Counted from the first letter of the stretch, positions 24,322-32,901 are shown. The stretch is 33,780 nucleotides of DNA from Pseudomonadota bacterium (GCA_023390055.1 JAEWDP010000015.1:1-33780); one strand, 5' to 3'. Notes: generated from the letters alone by a model not told the origin. Numbers and translations: made by a program.

Positions 24322-25218
24322 TCAGATGAGGCCAGCGTCTGACGCAACTTCCTTCAGCGTCTTCAAACCAAGGGACTGGTATTCAAACGGATTGCGGACG
24401 GCTGGATCCTGCTCCGCTTCGATCACGATCCAGCCATCATAGTGGGCGTTCTTGAGTAATTTCAGCAACGGAGCAAAATCAACGGCACCTTCTGCATCTC
24501 CCGGCACGGTGAATACACCTGCTCGGACGGCATCCATGAAGCTCATGCCTTCTTCACGGGCCTTTTGCATGATCGCAGGGCGAACATTCTTGGCATGAAA
24601 ATGGCTGGTGCGGTCGATATGACGGCGCAACACGGTCTCCGGATCGCGGCCATTACCACCAAAATAGCAGTGGCCGGCATCAAAGAGCAGCCCTGTGTGC
24701 GGCCCCGTTGCAGCCATGAAGGCATCGATTTCCTCGAGCGTTTCGACAACTGTGCCCATATGATGGTGATAGGAGAGCTCAATACCCTGTTGTGCAGTAA
24801 ACGCTGCAAGCGCTTCGACTTTCGCACCAAAACTCGCCATCTCAGCTTCCGACAGGACCGGACTTTGAGACAGCGGCACCTGCAAACCCTGAATACTGTT
24901 GGAGGTTTCACAGGCGATGCAGACCGTGCAGCCATTGTGTTTGAGCTTATCAAGATGCGGCTGGATCGCCTTCTTCTCGTCATCAAGAGACCGCGTGAGA
25001 AGGTTGAGAGAATGCCAGCCGGAAACAAAGGCAAGCCCGTGGGATGAGAGCAACTGCTTGAGAGCTTCCGGCTCATCGGGCCACCGATGGCCATTTTCAA
25101 TGCCGTCAAAACCGATCTGCGCAGCTTCACGCAGGATCTGATCGGTCGGAATATTGGCGCCAAGACTTCTGTCGTCATCATTGGCCCAGGCAATCGGGTT
25201 TGTTCCAAAACGGATCAT
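24322..25218 (-). CDS. iolE: myo-Inosose-2 dehydratase
   Basis: Dehydrates 2-keto-myo-inositol to the 3,5/4-trihydroxycyclohexane-dione. 298 residues with a xylose-isomerase-like TIM barrel. The IolE opening FGTNPIAWANDDDRSLGANI is clear; SYHHHMGTVVETLEEIDAFM and FDAGHCYFGG carry metal-site residues. ATG start with GAGAA upstream. It begins 10 bp after iolD, in one operon with iolC, iolD and iolB. Confidence 0.96.
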   Translation of the reverse strand: MIRFGTNPIAWANDDDRSLGANIPTDQILREAAQIGFDGIENGHRWPDEPEALKQLLSSHGLAFVSGWHSLNLLTRSLDDEKKAIQPHLDKLKHNGCTVCIACETSNSIQGLQVPLSQSPVLSEAEMASFGAKVEALAAFTAQQGIELSYHHHMGTVVETLEEIDAFMAATGPHTGLLFDAGHCYFGGNGRDPETVLRRHIDRTSHFHAKNVRPAIMQKAREEGMSFMDAVRAGVFTVPGDAEGAVDFAPLLKLLKNAHYDGWIVIEAEQDPAVRNPFEYQSLGLKTLKEVASDAGLI

Positions 25219-25228
25219 TGTTGCGTTC

Positions 25229-27061
25229 TCAATTCACGAGTTTCTGTTTGGCAGCATTTTCGAGATATTTGGCATAGGCTTTTGCCAGGGCTTCAGTCGT
25301 TGCGACCTGTGGCACCGCGACATCCCACCATTGACCTGCATCACCGAAACCCGGGCCGTTTTCCGGGTCCGTTTCGATGACTATGACCGTTGGAATATCG
25401 CGTTCGCGCGCAAGACCGATCTGGTATTCAAGGTCTCTTATGTCCTTTGCCTTGATCGCATGCGCACCCATCGATCCGGCATGAGCGACAAAGTCGATGT
25501 GTACATCCTGCTCGATGTTGCAGTCTTCGTAGAGATTATTGAACGGCGCGCCACCGGTTGCTTGTTGCAGGCGGTTAATGCAGCCGAAACCGCGGTTGTC
25601 GGTCAAGACGACAGTAAATGGCACCTTGCGCATGACAGCTGTCGCCAATTCCGAATTGGCCATCATGTAGGATCCGTCACCGACAAAGCAGACAATTTCG
25701 CGGTCGGGACGGGCAAGTTTCAACCCCATCGCACCGGCAATCTCGTAGCCCATGCAGGAATAGCCATACTCCATGTGATAACCGCCCTGGCTCGGCTGCC
25801 ATAACAGCTTGAGGGCTCCAGGCATTGTCCCGGCAGCGCACATCGCGATCGTCTTTTCATTGCTCGTACGTTGCACCGCGCCAATCACCTGCGCATCCGT
25901 CGGCTTTCCCGCTTTTGTCGGAGCGGCACAATGACGATCGACGGCGGCCAGCCATTCGGTGCGCGCCGTGGCGTCCGGCTCGGGTGCACGATGATCACCG
26001 AGCAGCTTGCTGAGGGCAACAAGTGCAATCTTTGCATCCGCGACCAGACCGATTGCATCATGTTTGTCCGCATCATAACCATGGGCATTGATGGAGACGA
26101 TGCGGCAGTCTTCCCGCTGAAACAGCGACCACGAACCCGTGGTGAAATCCTGGAAGCGGGTACCAATGCCAATCACCAGATCCGCCTTGCGTGCGAGCCC
26201 GTTGGCCGCCGCCGAACCATCGACACCTGCAGCGCCGAAATTGTAAGGGTCGCATTGTGCAATCGCGGACTTGCCTGCCTGGGTTTCGATCACCGGAATG
26301 GCATGGCGCGTTGAAAAGGAGGCAAGTTCGTCTTCGGCTTCACTGTAGATGACACCGCCTCCAGCGACGATCACCGGATTTTTGGCGGCTCGAACAAGTC
26401 CTGCGACGTCGACCAGGTCGCGTTCATCGGGAGCGGGCCTGCGGATGCGCCAGACCTTGCGCTCGAAAAAGGCTTCAGGCCAGTCAAAGGCCTCAGCTTG
26501 CACATCCTGACAAAAGGACAGGGTGACCGGGCCACAATCGGCGGGGTCCGTCATGACACGCAGCGCGCGCGGCAGGGCCGTCAAAAGCTGTTCTGGCCGC
26601 GTGATGCGATCGAAATAGCGGCTGACCGGACGGAAGCAGTCATTGGCCGACACCGTTCCATCCCCGAAATCCTCGACCTGCTGAAGCACTGGATCCGGCC
26701 GACGATTAGCAAAGACGTCACCCGGAATGAAGAGGACCGGGAGACGATTGACATGCGCAAGCGCCGCCGCCGTTACCATATTGGTTGCACCAGGACCAAT
26801 GGAAGAGGTTACAGCCTGCACGCGGCGGCGTTTCATTGCCTTGGCGTAAGCGATAGCCGCATGGGCCATCGTCTGTTCGTTCTGGCCACGCCATGTCGGC
26901 AAGCTGTTTGCCGCCTTCTGCAACGCCTCGCCAAGACCTGCTACATTGCCATGGCCGAATATTGCCCATACGCCATCGACGAAACGGTCTCCCTCTTCCG
27001 TCAGTTGTGCCGACAGCCATTTCACCATCGCCTGGGCTGCTGTTAAGCGGATCGTGTTCAT
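25229..27061 (-). CDS. iolD: 3D-(3,5/4)-trihydroxycyclohexane-1,2-dione hydrolase
   Basis: Thiamine-diphosphate enzyme that hydrolyses the inositol ring to 5-deoxy-D-glucuronate. 610 residues in the three-domain acetolactate-synthase-like fold. The N-terminal TIRLTAAQAMVKWLSAQ and AIFGHGNVAGLGEAL are typical of IolD. The ThDP/Mg motif is GDGSYMMANSEL followed by TDNRGFGCINRLQ. Its ATG overlaps the iolC stop by 4 bp (ATGA), so translation is coupled. Followed by iolE. Confidence 0.96.
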   Translation of the reverse strand: MNTIRLTAAQAMVKWLSAQLTEEGDRFVDGVWAIFGHGNVAGLGEALQKAANSLPTWRGQNEQTMAHAAIAYAKAMKRRRVQAVTSSIGPGATNMVTAAALAHVNRLPVLFIPGDVFANRRPDPVLQQVEDFGDGTVSANDCFRPVSRYFDRITRPEQLLTALPRALRVMTDPADCGPVTLSFCQDVQAEAFDWPEAFFERKVWRIRRPAPDERDLVDVAGLVRAAKNPVIVAGGGVIYSEAEDELASFSTRHAIPVIETQAGKSAIAQCDPYNFGAAGVDGSAAANGLARKADLVIGIGTRFQDFTTGSWSLFQREDCRIVSINAHGYDADKHDAIGLVADAKIALVALSKLLGDHRAPEPDATARTEWLAAVDRHCAAPTKAGKPTDAQVIGAVQRTSNEKTIAMCAAGTMPGALKLLWQPSQGGYHMEYGYSCMGYEIAGAMGLKLARPDREIVCFVGDGSYMMANSELATAVMRKVPFTVVLTDNRGFGCINRLQQATGGAPFNNLYEDCNIEQDVHIDFVAHAGSMGAHAIKAKDIRDLEYQIGLARERDIPTVIVIETDPENGPGFGDAGQWWDVAVPQVATTEALAKAYAKYLENAAKQKLVN

Positions 27062-28983
27062 GTCAACTCCTCCCGCGTCTTGCGCTCTGCCTCATCCCAG
27101 ATGCTGCAGAGGCGACCATAACGCGTTGCCATCTCGGACACGGCATCCGCATCCGTCAACTCGCCTGAAAACCATCGACGTGCCACATCACCAAAAATGG
27201 TTCGTCCGACGGCAAATCCCTTGACCAGTTCAAACTGCGCGGCAATCGAAAAGCTCTTGGAAAGCTCGGCTTCGGGCGCGTCCAGTCCAAGAATGACAAT
27301 TCCATTCGTGTGCCTGTCATGGGCCTCGATTGCTGCAATGGCATTCTTCCAGCCATCATGTGTCTTCAACGGCTCCAGTTTCCACCAGTCGGGGTAGATC
27401 CCGGCCGCATAGAACTGATTGATCAGCGTGGCTACCGTCATGTCATCAACGGGGCCAACCTTGGAGGGAATGATCTCCAGCAAAAATTCCAGCCTGTTGC
27501 GGCGTGCCGCTTCAAAAAGCCTGGCGACCGTTTCCTCCTGCCCGGCACGCGTCTTGTCGTCATCATCCGGATGACAAAAACACAAGACCTTGACCGCGTT
27601 TTCGCTTGGCCACTCCTTCAACGTGCCACAATCCGAACCGAGCTCCGGCTCAAGTGCAAGCGGTCGCGAGCCCGGCCATTCCGCTGGTCGCCCGATCCAC
27701 AGGCCCGATCCGGAAGCACGATGCAAGGCGGAGCGCCCTATACGATTATCACACAGGATGCCGTATCCGGGTTGACCCGCCTTTACCCGAAGTGCTGCGT
27801 CAAGGCACAGTTCCTTGAACGTGCTGCCCTTCTCAAGCGTATAACCCGCCATGTTTTCCAGCTGCATACGATGGTCAAAGGCGAATACCCGCATCTTCGG
27901 CCAGGTGCCGGCCGGTCGCGTGTGGCGTGTCGTCGACCAGTGTATCTGTTCAAGCTCGCGGTCATTGCGCAGGTCTGGCCGCACGACGCCACGTTCAAGG
28001 AAATACTGCAATTCGTCCCAACTCGGATAGGCCGGCGTGCAGCCGTGACGGCTCACGGCAAAGGCACCACAGGCATTGGCGAACTTGAGCGACGTCGGCC
28101 AGTCCTCACCTGTCATCCATCCACGCAGCAATCCCGAAAAGAAGCCATCGCCTGCCCCCAGAACATTGAAGACCTCGATCGGGAAGCCCTGCCCGGTCGT
28201 TCCGTCGTCAAGGCTTTCCGGAATGGCATCTTCAAGAGCAACCGCCCCCAACGGGCCCCGCTTGCAAACCAGTGTCGCGTTGCTGACGGTGCGAACGGCA
28301 CGAAGCGCTGTGATCGTGTCGGTGGAACCTCCGGCAATATGGAATTCTTCCTCCGTTCCAACGATCAGATCGAAATAGTGCAGCGTGGATTGGAGCCGCT
28401 GAGTGACCGCCGCACTTTCCACAAAACGGCTCTCACCATCTCCATGACCGGCCACACCCCAAAGATTGGGGCGATAGTCGATATCGAGCGCCGTGCGAAG
28501 GCCATGTTTTCTAGCCAGCTTCAGTGCCTTGATGACTGCGGCTTCGGTGCGCGGATGGCTCAGATGCGTTCCCGTCACGACCACTGCCCTTGCGGAGGCA
28601 ATGAATGCCTCATCGATATCATCTTCACAAAGCGCCATGTCGGCGCAGTTTTCGCGATAGAAGATCAGTGGGAACTGTTCGTCATCGCGGATCCCGAGAA
28701 TGACCAGCGCGGTGAGACGTTCCGGATCGACCTTGACCCCTTTCGTCACAACCCCTTCGCGGGCCAGTTGCTCAAGGATGAAACGCCCCATATGTTCGTC
28801 ACCAACACGGCTGATAAGAGCACTCTTCAGCCCCAGACGTGCGCTGCCACAGGCAATATTGGTGGGTGAACCGCCGATGTATTTTTCAAAGGACGCCATG
28901 TCTTCGAGGCGACCGCCAATCTGCGAGCCGTAGAGATCGACACCGGCGCGGCCGATGGTAATGACATCGAGAGACTTTTTCAC
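27058..28983 (-). CDS. iolC: 5-dehydro-2-deoxygluconokinase with C-terminal DUF2090 domain
   Basis: Phosphorylates 2-deoxy-5-keto-gluconate in inositol catabolism. 641 residues. Residues 1 to about 325 are a PfkB-type kinase with GGSPTNIACG at 37-46 and the catalytic GAGDGFFSG at 276-284. From about 340 a DUF2090 domain follows (MRVFAFDHRMQLENMAGYTL), an aldolase-like fold. That domain may cleave the phosphorylated product and so supply the IolJ step. This fusion is usual in alphaproteobacteria. It starts at GTG 28983 with AAAGG 7 nt upstream. Confidence 0.95.
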   Translation of the reverse strand: MKKSLDVITIGRAGVDLYGSQIGGRLEDMASFEKYIGGSPTNIACGSARLGLKSALISRVGDEHMGRFILEQLAREGVVTKGVKVDPERLTALVILGIRDDEQFPLIFYRENCADMALCEDDIDEAFIASARAVVVTGTHLSHPRTEAAVIKALKLARKHGLRTALDIDYRPNLWGVAGHGDGESRFVESAAVTQRLQSTLHYFDLIVGTEEEFHIAGGSTDTITALRAVRTVSNATLVCKRGPLGAVALEDAIPESLDDGTTGQGFPIEVFNVLGAGDGFFSGLLRGWMTGEDWPTSLKFANACGAFAVSRHGCTPAYPSWDELQYFLERGVVRPDLRNDRELEQIHWSTTRHTRPAGTWPKMRVFAFDHRMQLENMAGYTLEKGSTFKELCLDAALRVKAGQPGYGILCDNRIGRSALHRASGSGLWIGRPAEWPGSRPLALEPELGSDCGTLKEWPSENAVKVLCFCHPDDDDKTRAGQEETVARLFEAARRNRLEFLLEIIPSKVGPVDDMTVATLINQFYAAGIYPDWWKLEPLKTHDGWKNAIAAIEAHDRHTNGIVILGLDAPEAELSKSFSIAAQFELVKGFAVGRTIFGDVARRWFSGELTDADAVSEMATRYGRLCSIWDEAERKTREELT

Positions 28984-29004
28984 TTCCCTACCTTTCGATA
29001 TGGA

Positions 29005-29121
29005 TCATTGCTGAGCACCCGCAGATGCAATTGAGATGTAATCGCCCTTTGGCCGAACCTGACCACCAGATAGGTTCCCGCCTCGGTACGCAAACAACCC
29101 CAATCCGACGAGGTCTTTCAT
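29005..29121 (-). CDS. Possible 38-residue small ORF between iolG and iolC
   Basis: ATG at 29121 lies one base after the iolG stop (TGA-G-ATG), so ribosomes finishing iolG could re-initiate. The frame fills most of the 139-bp gap and ends 21 bp before the iolC GTG. The peptide (MKDLVGLGLFAYRGG ... SIASAGAQQ) has no signal or membrane helix and no match I recognise. There is no good Shine-Dalgarno of its own. It may be a small protein, a coupling leader for iolC, or chance. Confidence 0.3.
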   Translation of the reverse strand: MKDLVGLGLFAYRGGNLSGGQVRPKGDYISIASAGAQQ

Positions 29122-29122
29122 C

Positions 29123-30115
29123 TCAAAGATCGGGCTTGACCGGCACGCCTGACTGCAAGGACTGAAGCGCCGCCTCGGCAAGTGCCAGTGCTGCAACACC
29201 GTCATCCAGTGTCACGGGAACATCTGCACCATCAAGCACGCTTGAGACAAAGGCATCCCATTCCGTGCGATAGGCCTGCATGTAGCGCGCAAGGAAGAAG
29301 AATTGCGGCTTTGCGGCTGTAATCCCGTCCCTTGTCGCCCTGGAGACCGTGTTTTCAGGCACGTTTGCAACTGAAAGCAGCCCGTCCGACCCGAGCAGTT
29401 CGAGGCGCTGATCATAACCATAGACGGCGCGCCTGCTATTCTTGATGACGGCGATACGTCCATCTGCATAACGAAGCGTCACGACAGCTGTGTCAACATC
29501 GCCTGCAGCCTCTATTTCCGGATCGACAAGTGCCGAACCGACTGCCTGCACGGCAACAGGCCTATCGCCCATGATAAAACTTGCCATGTCCAGATCATGG
29601 ATCATCATGTCGCGGAAGAGACCACCCGACACACGCACGTAACTGATCGGCGGGGGCGCCGGGTCAAACGAGGTGATCGACAGCAATTCGGCCTTTCCGA
29701 TATCCCCGGCAACGAGCGACTGCCTGACAGAGGCAAAATTTGCATCAAAGCGCCTGTTGAACCCGATCATGATCGGCCGTGGCGCATCGGCCACTCTGGC
29801 AGACGTCGTCTTTGCTCGTTCCAGGGACAGGTCCAGCGGCTTTTCGCAAAGAACGGCCTTGCCGGCAGCGGCCGCCCGCTCGATCAGATCTGCATGCGTA
29901 TCGGTAGAGGTCGCGACAAGAACGGCATCAACGGCCGGATCATTCAAAATATCTTCCGTACTACGGACCTGCGCATCATATTTTTCGGCAACGTCGCGTG
30001 CGGAACTAGCGTCCATGTCCGCGACAGCCACCAGAGCGCTCCTGGAGTGGCCAGCAATATTTGCAGCATGCACACGTCCTATGCGGCCCGCACCGAGCAA
30101 TCCAACCTTAAGCAA
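29123..30115 (-). CDS. iolG: Inositol 2-dehydrogenase (Gfo/Idh/MocA family)
   Basis: NAD-dependent oxidation of myo-inositol to 2-keto-myo-inositol, the first catabolic step. 330 residues. Nucleotide-binding GAGRIG at 8-13, CEKPLDLS with the catalytic Lys92, and the substrate-site motif GGLFRDMMIHDLD at 164-176 (His173). The start is TTG 30115, preceded by AAAAAGGGAGG with 5 nt spacing. An ATG at 30120 lies closer to the site but out of frame and stops after 13 codons. Related dehydrogenases act on scyllo-inositol or sugars; context with iolCDEB favours inositol. Confidence 0.9.
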   Translation of the reverse strand: MLKVGLLGAGRIGRVHAANIAGHSRSALVAVADMDASSARDVAEKYDAQVRSTEDILNDPAVDAVLVATSTDTHADLIERAAAAGKAVLCEKPLDLSLERAKTTSARVADAPRPIMIGFNRRFDANFASVRQSLVAGDIGKAELLSITSFDPAPPPISYVRVSGGLFRDMMIHDLDMASFIMGDRPVAVQAVGSALVDPEIEAAGDVDTAVVTLRYADGRIAVIKNSRRAVYGYDQRLELLGSDGLLSVANVPENTVSRATRDGITAAKPQFFFLARYMQAYRTEWDAFVSSVLDGADVPVTLDDGVAALALAEAALQSLQSGVPVKPDL

Positions 30116-30120
30116 GTCAT

Positions 30121-30131
30121 CCTCCCTTTTT
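30121..30131 (-). promoter_or_regulatory. Strong ribosome-binding site for the iolG TTG start
   Basis: AAAAAGGGAGG, then five bases, then TTG. The five bases contain an out-of-frame ATG (30120) opening a 13-codon frame. The conserved N-terminus (KVGLLGAGRIG) fixes the TTG as the iolG start. Confidence 0.65.
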
Positions 30132-30196
30132 GAAACGCCGGTACAACCGCCGTCAGCGGAACATCTCTTTTTTCTGTTCCAGGATCAAGTCGTTTA

Positions 30197-30210
30197 TGCA
30201 CACGTGTGCA
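30197..30210. promoter_or_regulatory. LacI-type operator upstream of iolG
   Basis: TGCACACGTGTGCA, a perfect 14-bp palindrome, 81 bp upstream of the iolG start in the gap after lacI. It shares TGCACA/TGTGCA half-sites with the sites at 23207-23224, 22323-22336 and 31328-31343. The central CG step is typical of LacI-family operators. Confidence 0.75.
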
Positions 30211-30279
30211 CAGAACTTATACGGCCCGATCTAGTCCAGACGATCCAGCCGATGTGACGGCGATTTGCGGTGGCATGCA

Positions 30280-31293
30280 CTAACCTCCCCTGATCGAAGA
30301 ACGCCAGACAAGTTCTGCGTTCAGTTGCACGTTGGCGATCTCATCGTCATCACCCTCAGGGGAAGACTGAACCAGCCAGTTGACGGCCTCGGAGGCAATC
30401 CTTTCGATCGGTTGGGAAAATGTTGTCAGATCATATGCAGCCCAGCGCGCCTGCTCGATATTGTCAAATCCGGCAACACAGAGCTGGTCCGGAACAGACA
30501 GAAGGAATTCGTGGCGCGCTGTATCCATGAACCCGCAGGCAATCAGGTCAGTTGCGCAAAATACGCCGTCTGGTCGTTCGGTGCGGGTGAGAACGCGTTG
30601 AGCCAAAATGCGGCCTGCGTCGTAGCCAGTCTGCCCGTATCGCTCGACGCAAACCTCTATACCGGCGGCCTTTCCGGCGGCAACAAACCCTTGCTCACGA
30701 GCCATCAAACTCGGCGTTCCGGCATCGGAATTGACAAATGTGAGGCGCCGACAGCCTGCCCGCAGGAAGGCGGTCATGATCCTTTGTCCAGCGGCTGCTT
30801 CGTCAATCTTTATATTGAGCGGACCGTGCTGGTCATCATCGCGATTGATGAGGACCAAGCGTAATCCACTTTTGAGGCATTGCGCCACAATGGATTTGTC
30901 CGGCAGGCCCGAAATGATGATGGATGCATCTGCCCGATAGCCGATTGCCTGCCTGAGAGCTGCATCGAAGCTCCCGTCCGAGCGGTCCGTATTGATCAGC
31001 ATTGCAACTTTGCCAGCATCCTGCAGCTTCTGCGTGAGGACGCTGACCAGCGAAGACCGGTAGGGTGTGGCAAGTTCCGAGGCGATCAGACAAACGATAC
31101 CGCTCTTGTTGCGAATCAAGCCACGAGCCAGGTGATTGACGTGGTATCCGAGCGCTTCCGCGGCATCGATGACCTTGCGCCGCGTTTCCGGCGACACGCT
31201 CGCACCGCGCGTAAACGTCCGGGAAACGGCCGAGCGGGAAACGCCAGCATGCCTTGCCACTTCCTCCGCGCTGATGAATTTTTTCTCGGACAT
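30280..31293 (-). CDS. LacI-family transcriptional regulator of the inositol locus
   Basis: 337-residue DNA-binding regulator. N-terminal LacI helix-turn-helix at about 6-30 (ISAEEVARHAGVSRSAVSR) with hinge VSPETRRKVIDAAEALGY. The rest is a periplasmic-binding-protein-like effector domain ending in GFDNIEQARWAAYDLTTF. ATG start with AGGAG 6 nt upstream. It is the first gene of the locus, and a palindrome 34 bp upstream suggests it controls itself. The effector is probably an inositol or an inositol metabolite. Better-studied rhizobial inositol regulators are RpiR-type IolR, so a LacI-type protein here is a variation. Confidence 0.92.
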   Translation of the reverse strand: MSEKKFISAEEVARHAGVSRSAVSRTFTRGASVSPETRRKVIDAAEALGYHVNHLARGLIRNKSGIVCLIASELATPYRSSLVSVLTQKLQDAGKVAMLINTDRSDGSFDAALRQAIGYRADASIIISGLPDKSIVAQCLKSGLRLVLINRDDDQHGPLNIKIDEAAAGQRIMTAFLRAGCRRLTFVNSDAGTPSLMAREQGFVAAGKAAGIEVCVERYGQTGYDAGRILAQRVLTRTERPDGVFCATDLIACGFMDTARHEFLLSVPDQLCVAGFDNIEQARWAAYDLTTFSQPIERIASEAVNWLVQSSPEGDDDEIANVQLNAELVWRSSIRGG

Positions 31294-31327
31294 CCAAGCT
31301 CCTCTGACAGGGCCAATGTGGCTTGCG

Positions 31328-31343
31328 TTGCAAATGTGTGCAA
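31328..31343. promoter_or_regulatory. LacI-type operator upstream of the lacI gene
   Basis: TTGCAAATGTGTGCAA has one exact half-site (TGTGCAA) and one with a single mismatch (TTGCAAA). On the minus strand a TTGATG lies two bases before it, where a -35 box would be, so the site again occupies a promoter spacer. Likely autoregulation. Confidence 0.6.
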
Positions 31344-31821
31344 GCCATCAATTGCCTGGAAAGATAATTGCTTCGACACTTAAAGAGACGCAATCACAAG
31401 TCAAAAATGCAATGGCAGTTGGCCCGACCGGCACATATGCGGCAAAAAACTGCAGCAATAGGCACAGGCAGCGGCGGCGCGGGCTTACGTTGTCTCCAGA
31501 GACATTCCGACGTGCCGCAGCGGGCGATGCATTCCTTTCACCCGTAGGTGCGTGATCGCCATCGCCTTGTTGATGGTGGCAGTGATGTCGGCCGCGAACG
31601 GCCCCAAAGGCACAATCGTTGGTGATACGTCCGACTTAAGCAGCCAGTGCTGCCGCCATTCTCCGTAGCTCTGGCAGCAGCTTAGGTTGCGCTGGCTCGA
31701 CCACCTCTGATGAGATGTCCATAACAATGGACTTAACCAATATTGTCTTGGGTTTTGTGCCGACAACATTCGCTCTTCGCAGCAGAGATGGCTACGTCTA
31801 TTAAGATGTGGGCCATATGCA
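31344..31821. other. Gap between the lacI gene and the small membrane protein gene
   Basis: About 480 bp. A 115-codon minus-strand frame (31485-31832) overlaps the next gene, has no ribosome site and gives no recognisable family. A GCTGCTGCC/GGCGGCAGC inverted repeat is present near 31640-31685. No gene is supported. It may be the junction where the inositol locus joined the neighbouring core genes. Confidence 0.4.
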
Positions 31822-32013
31822 TCAATCATCATCCTGCTTCACCCGGTACTCACCGGTGACCGGATCCTTGACGAGTGTCCCAAGCGCGCCGGTTTCGCGC
31901 TCCTTCTCTCGTTCGCGGGCACGGGTCGTCACTTCCTGCGCGGCTGCGACAAATCGTCTGTAGAGAAGCCATCCGCCCCCAACAACCAGAATGAAAAAGA
32001 TGAGCTGAACCAT
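31822..32013 (-). CDS. Small single-pass membrane protein
   Basis: 63 residues: one N-terminal helix (QLIFFILVVGGGWLLYRRF, about 3-21), then a charged helix rich in Glu/Arg, and a C-terminal LGTLVKDPVTGEYRVKQDDD. A short C-terminal DPxTGxY-like segment is common in small alphaproteobacterial membrane proteins of unknown role. ATG start with GAGG and GGGG upstream. It begins 24 bp after the S49 peptidase gene on the same strand, so the two likely form an operon; it may assist that membrane protease. Confidence 0.75.
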   Translation of the reverse strand: MVQLIFFILVVGGGWLLYRRFVAAAQEVTTRAREREKERETGALGTLVKDPVTGEYRVKQDDD

Positions 32014-32037
32014 CTTCCCCTCACCTCATTTCGTGAA

Positions 32038-32901
32038 TCAGAGCCCGTATCGGTTCCACATTGCCTTTTCCTCCAGACTTTCCGCAAGTCCCGTCACGGC
32101 AGCAATCCCGAAATCGGCAGCAGTGCTGCCGCGCATGACCCCCGGCAGCCGCCTGCCAAACATGGTGCGGGCACCACCAATGAGTTCCATACGGGTCTTT
32201 TTTCCATAGCGGCGCTTCAATGTCTCACGCATATCACCAATACCGTCGATCAGTCCGAGATCGAGGCCACGCGTGCCGGTCCAGAACAAACCGGAAAAGA
32301 TTGTGTCTTCATCGGCAAGACGGCTGCCACGACGATCCTTCACCATGTCAATGAACACCTTGTGGATCTCGAGCTGCAATGTCTTCAGGTATTCGATATC
32401 GCTTTCTTTTTCGGGCTGGAAAGGATCAAGGATCACCTTGTTTTCGCCGGCTGTGTAGACACGTCGTTCAACACCAACCTTGCGCAGAAGTTCCGGAAAA
32501 CCAAAACCGCCGGAAACAACGCCGATCGACCCGACAATGGATGTCGGATCGGCAAAGATCTCATCACCGGCAAGGGCGATCATGTAGCCGCCCGATGCGG
32601 CGACATCCTCCACAAATATGAGAACTTTCTTGTCCTTTTCCTCCGCAAGGGCGCGAATACGCTGATAGATCAGGCGCGACTGCACCGGAGAACCACCGGG
32701 AGAATTGATGGAGATGGCGACGACCGGCGCCTCCTTTCTGGAAAAGGCCTTTTCCAGCATCGGCGCTACATTGGCGAGGTTGAGAGTGGGCTTGAACTGG
32801 TTTCCACCCGTCATGATGACGCCCTGAAGCCTGACGACGGGGATCACTATCCCCTGCTTGCGGAACCGCTTTGGCAAAATACGCGACAACAGGCCAGCCA
32901 T
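32038..32901 (-). CDS. S49-family (SppA/SohB-type) serine peptidase
   Basis: 287-residue short-form signal-peptide-peptidase-like protease. Catalytic pair by alignment to the family: Ser103 in VAASGGYMIAL and Lys188 in DMVKDRRGSR. INSPGGSP at 65-72 and GSIGVVSGG are further family blocks. The N-terminus has no strong membrane helix, only IVIPVVRLQGVI, so it may be cytoplasmic or peripherally bound. I chose ATG 32901 (MAGLLSRILP), with AAGG 6 nt and GGAG further upstream; the open extension to 33027 is rejected. Confidence 0.92.
   Translation of the reverse strand: MAGLLSRILPKRFRKQGIVIPVVRLQGVIMTGGNQFKPTLNLANVAPMLEKAFSRKEAPVVAISINSPGGSPVQSRLIYQRIRALAEEKDKKVLIFVEDVAASGGYMIALAGDEIFADPTSIVGSIGVVSGGFGFPELLRKVGVERRVYTAGENKVILDPFQPEKESDIEYLKTLQLEIHKVFIDMVKDRRGSRLADEDTIFSGLFWTGTRGLDLGLIDGIGDMRETLKRRYGKKTRMELIGGARTMFGRRLPGVMRGSTAADFGIAAVTGLAESLEEKAMWNRYGL

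Noticed and set aside
27310..28869. 519-codon open frame on the plus strand
   Set aside because: Entirely opposite iolC, a clear kinase gene; composition-driven shadow.
31485..31832. 115-codon minus-strand frame
   Set aside because: Overlaps the start-distal end of the 63-residue membrane protein gene, has no ribosome site and reads as no known family.
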